Shown here: positions 23,194 through 33,600 of the stretch, one piece after another
Position numbering within the stretch: position 1 is the first letter of the stretch
Layout: every line of letters starts with the position of its first letter
NCBI GenBank assembly: GCA_018340375.1
Contig: JAFFJZ010000009.1
Coordinates: 17,252,501-17,316,500 of the forward strand
DNA from: Gonatopus flavifemur
Lineage: Eukaryota > Arthropoda > Insecta > Hymenoptera > Dryinidae
Length of the DNA: 64,000 nucleotides
Direction: 5' to 3'
Program-made: the position numbers and the translations under genes
Notes under the pieces: generated by a model
The model's database searches: none
Told to the model about the DNA's origin: nothing
The model's input: only the letters and a program-made list of their open reading frames with translations

Positions 23194-24096
23194 TAGGGGT
23201 TCAATAAAATTAGACGAGCCAAGAAGACGCCTATAAAAAAATTTTCTTCCTACAGGAAGTTGTCATTCAATTAAAATGGAACTTTGTAGGTTTATTAAAA
23301 TAATATTGAAGTATATAAATAAATTTTTGTTGGTAATTTTTCATCTCCAAATTGCGGTTATAGGATAGCTCAAAGACAATCCATAAAAAACATTTGCGGG
23401 AACTCTGGAGGTGGGAGTTTTTATTCGAAACATGCCACCAGGAAAACTGTTGTGAAAAATATTTATCATTTGTCGTTAAACGTGAACAGAATGGAAAATA
23501 GTGAAAGTCCAGAGATTGGCGGAGGTTTTTCGACAAAATTGGTGATCGAAAAAGAAATTTTCCAGTTTTCTTAGGTTTACCGACCAATTGTAACTATTTG
23601 TCACAAAAGTTTTTTTGGTGGAATGTTTCAAATAAAAACTCCGATCTCAAGAGTGCCCGCAGATTTTTTTATGAGTGATCTTTAAGGGGATACAAGCCCT
23701 GACGATGCAACCCGAGCCAAATCTTTTCTGAGAAATTATTCGAAGATGAAGCAATAAGAGGCAAATATTACTGTTTACAGACCATCTTGATTGATTAAAG
23801 AAGGTCTGTACAGAGCAATATTTCCATTTCGTTTTTGCGTTTTTGAGTAGTTTGTCAGAATAGTTTTTGTCATGTCCTTTTCTAATCAATGCTTCTGGTT
23901 GCATCTGCAGAAGTTGCTGGTATCACCTTAAGCTATCCTATTTTGCGATAAAAAATTACAGAAAATATTTATTTATATATTTTGATGTTATGTTAACAAA
24001 CTTACAAACTTCCAGTTTAATTGAATAAGAATTTCCTGATGACAAAAACTTTTTTAATACGTCTTTTTGGCTTGTCTAATTCTAATGACCCCCTTA
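23194..24096. mobile_element. Element with about 90-bp inverted repeats
   Basis: AGGGGTTCAATAAAATTAGA and TCTAATTCTAATGACCCCCTT form the ends. The arms continue inward with GCCAAGAAGACGCCT / ACGTCTTTTTGGC and CTACAGGAAGTTG / TTTCCTGATGACA. The interior encodes no recognisable protein. TTA/TAA lies at both junctions, but a clean duplication cannot be defined. Confidence 0.65.
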
Positions 24097-24172
24097 AATG
24101 CTTCATAGTACTATGTGTCTAATCGTTTGGGATATTTCAGAATTGTATGTATGTATAATATGAATGTATGTA

Positions 24173-24397
24173 CAGGGCGTCCAAGAAAATATTCTGAACC
24201 TTCCAAGGAGTAATTCCTGAGACAAAACTAAGATTCTTTTTTCCTTTTTCAATAAAATAATTTCTGGAAATGCTCTCACATGATTGATTGAAATCAGCTC
24301 TGAAACTAAGGGTTTCGTTCAGAGGGAAAACTGTCTTTGATTTTTCTGAGAAATCACGCCTTGAAAGGTTTTGGAATTTTTTTGGGACATCTAGCAT
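24173..24397. mobile_element. CAGGGTGTCCCAGAAA-family element, copy 1
   Basis: It starts ACAGGGCGTCCAAGAAAATA and ends near TTTTTTTGGGACATCTAG, with GGAGTAATTCCTGAGAC just inside. The better-preserved copy at 51505-51812 and a third at 35824-36127 share the same layout. Confidence 0.65.
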
Positions 24398-24630
24398 ACA
24401 TAAACATATACATATACGATACATGATATACATATCCATATGCATATACGATATATGATTGCAGGGCCGGCGCCAGGGAATCCGCCGTCCCAGGCGAGAG
24501 CAAGTCCCGCCGCCTCTGCATCGGCATACTTGACCGACCAAAAAAAAAAGGTCCCTAACATACGTCGCACCGTCGTGTTGAAATGAAATTCTGAAGATGC
24601 TATGAATATCGGTTGTGATTAGTTAGTTTA

Positions 24631-24942
24631 TTAACAACTTTTTTGTACAAAAGAAATTCTTCTTGTTTTTGCACTAGCAAAGTCTTTCAAAACTTCAGTT
24701 GAGTCCAAGTCTTCTGCCAGTTTGTGCTCTATTGAAATGATTGCTAGTCCATTCAAACGGCTTTGAGATATCGTGGAGCGCAAGTACGTTTTCACCAATT
24801 TCAATTTTGAGAAACTTCTTTCTGCACTCGCTACCGTCATAGGAAGAGTCAGCGAAATCCTCAAAGCTATGGCTGCATTTGGAGCGAAATTGTGCCGCGT
24901 AATGAATTGAAGAGTATCGATGGGACTACTTCTAGGCTGCAT
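24631..24942 (-). pseudogene. hAT transposase C-terminal dimerisation region
   Basis: The 103-residue frame contains TLPMTVASAERSFSKLKLVK followed by TYLRSTISQSRLNGLAIISI and EHKLAEDL. This is the conserved hAT C-terminal dimerisation domain in the form seen in ZMYM-type (zinc finger MYM-like) hAT proteins. The N-terminal zinc finger and the catalytic D, D and E regions are absent upstream on this strand, so the fragment cannot cut DNA. It lies just inside the left end of the 2.7-kb hAT element, as expected for the 3' end of its gene. Family assignment is confident; activity is excluded by truncation. Confidence 0.9.
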
Positions 24943-25831
24943 AAGCGTAGAAACTACTTTCTATTCATCTCAAAGTTCTGCTGCACTGATATCACTCACC
25001 GACTCACATACCTCATAATGGTGACAGAAACCCAATATGATTGGTCCATCAGAAAATCCACTAGAAATTACTAGCGATTACCTTTTATACGTATAATACA
25101 TGTATTAGACAGGCTATATATTACGTCAGAAACTGCACTCGACAAGTAAAATTCTCAACCTTGCTCCTGATGCCATCAAACAAACGATCAAATGAATTGA
25201 AGTGAGCATCTCATCAACAATGTCGAATCCCATTTTCATCTGCAGTAACAGAGAAAAAAGAAGGATACTCGAGTCACGAGTTTTTTGACGGAGTACAATT
25301 TGAATACCAACGAAAAAATAGACAGAACGAAAGTTATCGCGATATCAAAAAATGCTCGTAGTTTTCTTAAGAATATCAAAATTTGGAATTCACTCGTTAA
25401 CTTTCCCCTCATGTGGCGGATGATCGTTTTGAAATAATGATTATACTTCTTATGAAATTTAATTTCGACACTTCGTGTGATTTTCAGTTGGTGCTCATTG
25501 GAAATAATAAGGATGAAAACAATAAATTTCCCAGCCACCCAAAGCATTTTTTTTTCGAGAACTCGAATGGAATTGCCTCAAAATTTTTTTGAACTAATCA
25601 ATTCATAAGAAGTTCTAAAAACGTTCTATTTTGACCCTTCAACGGTGACACCTCTCAAAATCACGTCAACCGTAAACCCCGGTCTAACAGTATGTGAGAC
25701 CGATATTACTGTTTGAAGGTTAGAAGTTCGTAAATTGCTCTACTAAATATTTCTATTCTGAGGCTCAAAGCAGAAAACGTTTCACTGTTTAGTTACTGAC
25801 ATATTTATAGTTATATTTGAAATATATCATA

Positions 25832-26045
25832 CACTGAGAAAAGTGAACTGTAACCATTACCATGCGAAAATAGTAGTTGAATGACAGAATCAGGTTATTT
25901 GGTATCCATCTTCATGTGAATGGTAACCATTCCCATGTGCATGAACATTGCTACGATTCTCTATATTATCCGAAACCAAATTCGCGAAGTTGTCCCCCAA
26001 TTACTATTTGTACATGGTAATTATTACATTCCACTTCTCTCAGTG
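25832..26045. mobile_element. MITE, CACTGAGAAAAGTG termini
   Basis: The ends CACTGAGAAAAGTGAA and CCACTTCTCTCAGTG are flanked by TA on both sides. Internal GTAACCATTACCATG pairs with CATGGTAATTATTAC. It is nested in the hAT element. Confidence 0.8.
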
Positions 26046-26602
26046 TAGAAAAACATAAACCACACAATACCACAGTTTAGAAAGAGTTTTTAATGCATTT
26101 ATTTCTAATTCTCATAGTTCCAAATTCATTCATTATGAACTCTTTCTCAACTGAAAGGTTGTGTGGGATATCATGTTGAATGCAACTCCAAATATCTCGC
26201 AAACTAATTGATAGAATGTTTTCTGTTTTGAAGCTCAAACTGTAATAAGTTGAAAAAACATTGATGGAATTTTGAAATTTTTCTACTGAAATCCTAACTA
26301 TAGGCCTAATTTGAACTGAACCATGATATAACATACACGTTAATGAGAATTGCCTACAATGAAGATCCAAGCGAAAATAATCATGCAAATGCCCCCTTGT
26401 AATTTGTATTATGGAAAGAATCTTTAATAGAAAAATATTTTCTCCCATTTTATTCCAAATCACGTCTTATTGAGCCAGGGTGTCCAGCGGTTATGGAATT
26501 TTAACGGAATGGGGCAATTACGTGGTTTGTTTGAAAAGAAGGACCAATAAAACAAACGACAAAATTCCAGATTCAAACACCCTGATTGAACTAATGAACG
26601 GG

Positions 26603-26748
26603 CAGGGATAGGCACTTTTGTACTCCCGGAATACTTTTATTGGGAGTACTTTTTTTCTTGTGTAAAATGTCTTTATGCCTTCATATGAGGTCAAAAAAAA
26701 AGTACTCCCAGTAAAAGTATTCCGGGAGTACAAAAGTGCCCATCCCTG
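26603..26748. mobile_element. Short palindrome, CAGGGATAGGCACTTTTG ends
   Basis: CAGGGATAGGCACTTTTGTA and TACAAAAGTGCCCATCCCTG pair, and inside them CTCCCGGAATACTTTTA pairs with its inverse. The flanks TGAACGGG and TAAAGGGG agree at 6 of 8 positions, suggesting an old hAT-type insertion. Confidence 0.65.
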
Positions 26749-26788
26749 TAAAGGGGTTGAACTTTCCTTGCTTCTCCCTATGAATAAT

Positions 26789-27014
26789 CATCATCATCAT
26801 GAAGTAATCAGTCTCATAACTGGTTTGATGAAATCCTCCAATCCTGTCTATTACCCGCCAAACATTTAATTTCTACATATCTACGACAACTCTTGTCTTG
26901 TATAATTTGTTTCATATAACTTAATCTAGGTCTACCTTTACAAGTTTTACCATTCATTTCCCTTTCCAATATTGTTTCCAATAAACTATCATGTCGTAAT
27001 GTATGTCCTATCAA
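26789..27014 (-). mobile_element. 5'-truncated RTE-like LINE tail, 226 bp
   Basis: The minus strand encodes the LINE C-terminus (LIGHTLRHDSLL, EMNGKTCKGRPR, RRYVEIK) and ends in a short ATG-repeat tail. ATGAATAAT flanks both sides (26780-26788 and 27015-27023), a 9-bp target duplication made on insertion into the hAT element. Confidence 0.9.
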
Positions 27015-27802
27015 ATGAATAATGATCGACCTAGTGAAAATGGCTTGTGCTAAAAAGTGTAAGATCAATTCGAGATCAGAATAAAAAATCTGTCTGAGAC
27101 TCTGCCGCCCCCCTAAGTTCGCCGCCCCGAGCAGCCGCCCTGATCGCCCTGCCCTGACGCCGGCCCTGTATGATTGTATACATTAATTAAAAAATGTTTT
27201 AATAATTACATACGCATGCATATAGGGGTGTTCCAGGACTCTTGGACATTCTTCAGCGAGCATAACCTTCAATTGATTCTGAGTGGATTTTTAATTTGGA
27301 AGATTTGAATCTAAAGTTCAATTTTCTGTGTTTTCTTCAGAACAAAACTTCATCAATGGAGATCACTTGAATTGAGAAACATGAACTTTTTCTTAAATTG
27401 TAATTCAATCTTCTAGAGAATTCGCGTCAACTCAACTGCCAGCTCGCGTCGGCACAGTACTACTGTATTCTTTCTCATATCATGGAATTTACTACGCCCT
27501 CGATGCGAATTACAATGTTCGTATCGTAAGATTTGAACGAATTTGGAATAATATTTTCAAATATTCACTTTCGCCATGAAACGTAGTAATTTTATATTAC
27601 AACATAGTAAAACCTTTCATGGAAATTGTGGAAACAGCAAAGGTTCCATTTCCAATTTGTGACGAGTTTCCTGTGAAATTTATTTTGATATTGATTACAT
27701 TGAGGTGGTTGAAAAATTGCTATGTGCTTGTAGTAGAAGTAACAATTTATATAGCATTGATGGAAATATAGCCTTGTGAAATTCATTAGAAAGTGATATG
27801 AA

Positions 27803-28012
27803 TTCGATAATGTTGATTGGGAGAAGATGTCCACGATTTTGAAAAAGGTAGGAATTAATTTCAAGGATAGGAGAATAATATATGAATTATATAAGAATCA
27901 AACTGCAATAATAGAAATATAGGGTCAAAAAGAAGAAGCACAAATTAGGAGAGGGGTGAGACGAGGATGCTCACTGTCACCATTGATTTTCAATTTGTAT
28001 ATAGAAGAAGCG
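27803..28012 (+). pseudogene. LINE reverse-transcriptase fragment, 3' piece
   Basis: The translation FDNVDWEKM, KDRRIIYELYKNQTAIIEI, then a stop, then IRRGVRRGCSLSPLIFNLYI follows the LINE reverse transcriptase from the residue range lost at 22918. The internal TAG and the loss of everything after LYIEEA mark it as dead. What follows 28012 is unrelated repeat sequence. Confidence 0.85.
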
Positions 28013-28659
28013 ACCCACGTGTGCTGAGGATGCTGTTTTGACATCTCGCAGATGTTCACGAGGATACCTGAAGGATACCTCGAATGATAACCACGTACGG
28101 ATATCGAATACACATGAACTTGTGGATATCGATTCCGGACATTGAATAGGTACTGAAACGATACCGTATATCGATGTATAGACGAGATGGGATTATTCAA
28201 CGAAATATAACCCTGCTGACGGTTATGTATTATAAACAATAACTAAAATAGTCCTCAAAGTAATTTTACAACGTATCCTACAAGTATTCGAAATCCCGAT
28301 TAAAATATAACAACTTTTGGCGTATTCCAACGTCATTGGCGATGAATGTTTCTCTAATAGCAATTTGAGGAGAAATGTACGACTATAATTTTTGTAGATT
28401 TGGCTATTCAAATTTTGAATCATACAATGGTCTCAATGATGTATAATAACCATTTCGATGAATTTGCACATAACCTACTCATTATCGTTTGTGGTTTTTG
28501 ATTGTCTGATGAGATTGATGAGGGTGTTTGAATTGTATGTTTTCAGGAATTCATTACATACGCGTTGAGTATATTCAATTGCTTTGTTCACAACGTGTTA
28601 TTATTTGGGGTGATTAGGAATTCCTTAAAGTTAATTGAAGCCCCAACCAAACGGAGTTA

Positions 28660-28766
28660 CCCATACAATACACTAGTTTAGGAAGGGTTCATGGAGAATT
28701 CAATGGGGATTCGAAGAAATATTGATGAATTTGTTAGAATTCTTTTTGAACTTCTACCCTGTGTGG
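28660..28766. mobile_element. Small MITE, CCCATACA...TGTGTGG, copy 1
   Basis: CCCATACAATACACTAG and TACCCTGTGTGG are the ends, with the interior theme GGGTTCATGGAGAATTCAA. A closely related copy is at 48587-48695. Confidence 0.55.
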
Positions 28767-28869
28767 ATACTTATCAATTCCACTTCCACTGTAAATCGGT
28801 GAGATCAGATTGTAATCAATCTCATGCAATTGTAAATTATTAAATGTTAAAGAGGGCCACAGTCATCCA

Positions 28870-29070
28870 ATGCATCGATTCCGACAATCATGTAGAGTTC
28901 CTATTCTTAGGTTCATACTTTGCAGGCCCACGTTGTGTTTTTGTTTTGTTTTGTTTTTATTTTTTGTTGAATACACATTTTGTAAAGTGGACAGTTTACC
29001 TGTCGATGTACGCCTAAATCATTACGAATTTCGCTGGAATCCGGAAACAATCAGTGGATTGTTCCGGAAG
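28870..29070 (+). CDS. Possible first coding exon, secreted or membrane N-terminus
   Basis: A 67-codon frame starts at ATG (MHRFRQSCRV), continues through a strongly hydrophobic stretch (about residues 23-36) and then SLPVDVRLNHYEFRWNPET. It ends exactly at AAG followed by a strong splice donor, GTAAGT. The hydrophobic run could be a signal peptide or anchor. I could not find the next exon and do not recognise the family, so this may be an accidental frame next to a chance donor. Confidence 0.25.
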
Positions 29071-29939
29071 GTAAGTTTGTCCATATATTCATTTATACTG
29101 GCTGAGAAAGATCTGCTACTCACCAGATGACGAAGCTTTCTTCACACAGGGGAAAATTTCGTATATTCTTCACATGCGTGTGTCTTTTAAACCCTCCACT
29201 CTCGACTTGCATTAAATATTGGAAAAACAAATGTGTAAAATTAACACAGAAATGTTAAGCTGACACTGGAAACCTAATCATTAGACAATTTAGTATGTTG
29301 ATTCTCAACACAAACTTTGAGTGTATCGTTTGTAGTAAAGAGTTTTTAACTCTGCATTGTATCACAATGATAAATATTATTGAAATATCATCAATGTTAT
29401 TCAGAATATTGTAATGACGCCTGAATTCTATATCTGAGTAACATCAAGATCTCACAGCATATAAAATGAGTAAATAATAACCCTGGCGATTTCATAATGA
29501 CCAATTCTGGTTCAACTCTCAGATGTTTTCTGGTAAGCTGAAAATTTAGTCGAAAAATAGTTGCTTTATGGTTTTTACCTGACAATGGCCAATTTTCGAC
29601 CGGAAGTAACGGTTCGTTCATGAAGCTTTCTCATCAAAAGGTTATCAAGAAATGTAGTATGTTTTCGAAATCTTTTTGACATTCCTGAGATGAAAACCCA
29701 AACATCATCTCGAAATCACTCAAATTCACAAAATTGAGATCGGTGTAATTTTTATCAATTTTTGTTCCAAGGAAATTCCAAAAACACCATAAAGTTACCA
29801 AAGCCAATATTTCCACCCAATTGTAAGAGCAGCTGAACGGCATCGTTTGATCTCTTTCTGGTTCACCGAGATCCGCCGAGGTAGATCAGTGTCATGTTTC
29901 AAATATATAGCTATATCAAGAAACACTTAGTTTTTCATA

Positions 29940-30216
29940 CACGGAAAGACCGAGTTTGTCGATATTTAGAAAAATGACCGTCAATTTAGGGAAAAAGAGA
30001 ATCATTGAAGAATATTCGTAGTGAATTTATCATAAATTGATAGTTTCACTGTGAGAAATAACCATAAGACGATCAATCTTTGATATTTTCACTAAGAATT
30101 TTCGGTAAACTCACTACGAATATTTTTCAGCCATCCTCTTCTTCCCTAAATGGTCAGTCATTTTTCTAAATATTCAAAATGAACTGTTTATCATCAATAA
30201 ACTCGGTCTCTCCGTG
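29940..30216. mobile_element. Palindromic MITE, CACGGAAAGACCGAG termini
   Basis: The ends CACGGAAAGACCGAGTTTGT and AAACTCGGTCTCTCCGTG are flanked by TA on both sides. The arms share GAATATTCGTAGTGAATTTA-type sequence and its inverse. Confidence 0.8.
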
Positions 30217-30617
30217 TATATATCCTCATAGTGAGCCGGAAAACAAACATATGATATACATTTACAATTATTCCCCTTGGAATATTGAACTTAAGTTTGA
30301 TACATAGAACATTATATTATGATATAAAAAACAAATTCATCTCACAAAATTTATTTTCTCGAATAAACAATAAATGATGCGTTCGTTGAAATTGATTGAA
30401 CAAATTAAAATCCATCTCCGTTGATGAATTCTTGAATTCATATTAAAGTACAATAAATAGATCAGAGGAATGTAATACAAATCAAGATTCTAGTAAATAG
30501 AATGAAAATTGTTCCATAAGTTCGTGGAATAGTTCAAGAACGGACTGGAATGACACAATGAAAATATAAGAAGAACAGTAGATGAGTACTTCTAGAAGAA
30601 CCATTATTCCAAAAACT

Positions 30618-33600
30618 CATCCAACATTCACCTTCGCGTTCGCGTCAGTCAGGACTTTCCCAGTGTAAGAACTTGTCTTCTCACTATCCATCTCAGGGAA
30701 ATGCAGAGCAATAATACCTGTAATGGTGATGAATGCCGCCATTTTTATACAGAATTACGTGAGTCACATAGTTGATTTCCAACGGAATTCATCAATGGTA
30801 TATTTCTATTGAACAGAATAACCAATCAAAAAAAAAGAGAAATTCCCGGTGGTCGCCACCCTGTTGACTAATGTAACAATGATGGAATGTGGATCTTGCT
30901 CACCTTGCATACATTCGTACACTTTAGTGGTACTGTAGTTGAGTTTTGTGACACCTCCCATCTTTCGGCCTTTCCCCGAAAATTGTGATTGTAGAGATTT
31001 TGTCATCAACATTTGCATTATATTCGCGATAGATTTCTTGGCCGTGTCCTTCAAATGTATCTCCATGAGACGTAACTATGGAATGAAGATGTATTAAGTT
31101 TAGCTGATAATGTCACAATATGAGATGATATTATGAGCTGAACTCCAGAATTCCATAGAAATTACATGTACACTGTGAAAAATGTCTAAGGCAAAATTTC
31201 TATACATTTATATCGAATAATTAGCATATACATCCGTCAGTCAGAGTCCTTTTCAATGATAAAAAGTCTCAAATGCATTAACAAATCATCTGCTATCAAT
31301 AGGCCAAAATATATTCCGATTAATTCATTTCAGACTCTTCAAAATACTCAATCCCTATGCTATGTAGGTAGATATTGTTGATTACCATATAATCTTCTCG
31401 TTCATTGTTTTTTAAATCTTCTTCCAATCTTTCGAAATCCTCCAATGTCTTTATCGGTAAGTGGAAATTCTCTTTATTCAGGATATTCGGCAATTCATCC
31501 GTACTTGTTATTGTATTGCAAATATTTTGTGAAGATTCTTGGACGCTGTACAAAATATTGCGTTTCAAGCGATTAATTTCTTCACGCACACCTTTCATGA
31601 TCCTTTCCTCCATTTCTTGTAAATAAATGATCAGCTCATCATTCAAATTATCTATAAAATATGTGTCAACATGTGAATGCAATACACGTGATTACAATGT
31701 GTTCACAGTTGAATTAATAATTCATATCAATGAATTTGATGAGTTGTTACTCAATGCATATTTCAGTTATAACAAAAAGTACTACAATAAAAAATAGGTG
31801 ATTGTGATTGTCAATATTGTTCGTTCAAATGGCGAATTCATGTTTCAATTTTGCCCTTATCAATGAAAAAATTCTAATTTATAGCAAAACAACGGATTGG
31901 ACAAATTGAAAATTCTACAGTTCTTGTAACACTGTTCTTTCTGTGTTTCATTTCATGCTAGACTCCAGATATCTTTGAGAGATTCAAAACTCGTAATTTA
32001 TCCCAAAGAGGTCTAGAAAATATCTCTGAAGATATTATACAGGATAACGTTTATAGAATTGATGATCTTTCATGTGTTTTATTATCAAAAATGAAAGGTC
32101 CAAGTACAAAATTCACAGTTTTCGAACCAACAATAGATATTTTACTATTCGGAGTGGTCTTATGCCCATAAAAGTGTTATGAATTCCATTATAGCACTAT
32201 ACAAACGCATGAAAGACACACGGAAAAAAATGTTTCATAAGATTTACTAACGCGTTTAGTAAAATACAGCACAATTAGAATTTCTCGTAATATTTATAAG
32301 AGTTCCAGTGAAATCTACGATGGTCGCAGTCAAAATTACTACCGCAGTAGTAGATTTGACTACAGTTCTAGTAAATATTAACAGAAATTCTAATAGTGCC
32401 GTATTTTACCGCCCTCGTTGGTAAATTCTGTTGAACAGTTTTTTCCGTGCACATTTAACGGGATACCAGCGTACCATCCGAGTAAAGATTTTGCCTGCAA
32501 GATTACTCCAAACTGAATTCATGAAACAGTCTGAAATTTCTAGGGAATATTCTTTGATATTTTACAAATTGCGGTACATAGCCCGAATTTCAAATCTCGG
32601 AAAAAGGTTTTTTTTCTCAGTCGGTAAAAGAGAATTTTTTTTCGAAATTTGAAATTCAGGCTATGTACTGCAATTAGTAAAGTATCAAAGAATATTCCCT
32701 GAAATATTTCAGACTGTTTCATGAATTCAGTTCGGATAAATCTTGCAGACAAAATCTTTACCCGGATGGTACGCTGGTACAGTGCTGCCAGAAATGAAGG
32801 AGCTCCAGCGTTTTACCCCCTCCATGTACCATCGCAGAGCACGCACGCTATAACTATATATATATGACATCTATAGTTATAGCGTGCGGGCTTTGCAATG
32901 GTATATGGAGAGGGTAAAACGCTGGAGCTCCTTCATTTCTGGCAGCACTGCGCTGGTATCCCGTTGAAGCCTATGAGCTTTCAAGCAACATCTGATGCGC
33001 ATCAAACTTTGCTTAAGAAATATGTGCCAAATACAAATCTTACACGTGTGATTACAAAATACATGGCTGGAACTGCACATTGAACATGAATTTTCGTTAT
33101 GTATTTTTCTTAAATATTATAGGATGAATCTGAAAAATTTTTACTGGACATAATTATAATTTGAAAAATTTGTCTATCCATATTTCAGTACTATCACAGA
33201 ATGAAAATCCATGTTCAGTACGCAATTCCAGCCACGTATTTTATCATTCCATATTGAAGCTTCTTATTTTCCACGTATTTTACGACAAAAGTTTGCAAAT
33301 TTCGTACGGCTCAGTTCTTGCTTATAGGCCTTTCAAGTACTCCATTATATCGATTTTAGAAATCATTTGAATGCTTCTGAACTTTGAGGGAACAAAGATT
33401 GTAATTCTTGTACTGAAGGGCCATGGAATCCTTGAAGAAATGGGCGGAATTTTGCTACGTACTTTCTGAACAACTAAGCAATAAACACGAATTGTGAATC
33501 TGCAGTGATAAACTACATTGCCAAAACTGAGCTTTGAATATAAAATTGGAACTGCAAGTGACTCCTCAAAATCATGCAAACGATTATGAATGTATTAACC

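Larger units (their letters stand above)
24462..27168 (-). mobile_element. hAT transposon, truncated, perfect 8-bp TSD
   Basis: The ends CAGGGCCGGCGCCAGG and CCTGACGCCGGCCCTG are 16-bp inverted repeats with one mismatch, flanked by TATGATTG (24454-24461 and 27169-27176). Eight-base duplications and CAGGG ends are hallmarks of the hAT superfamily, and the minus strand keeps the C-terminal part of a hAT transposase (24631-24942). The rest of the transposase is gone. The space is occupied by a MITE (25832-26045), a palindrome (26603-26748) and a LINE tail (26789-27014). Confidence 0.9.
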
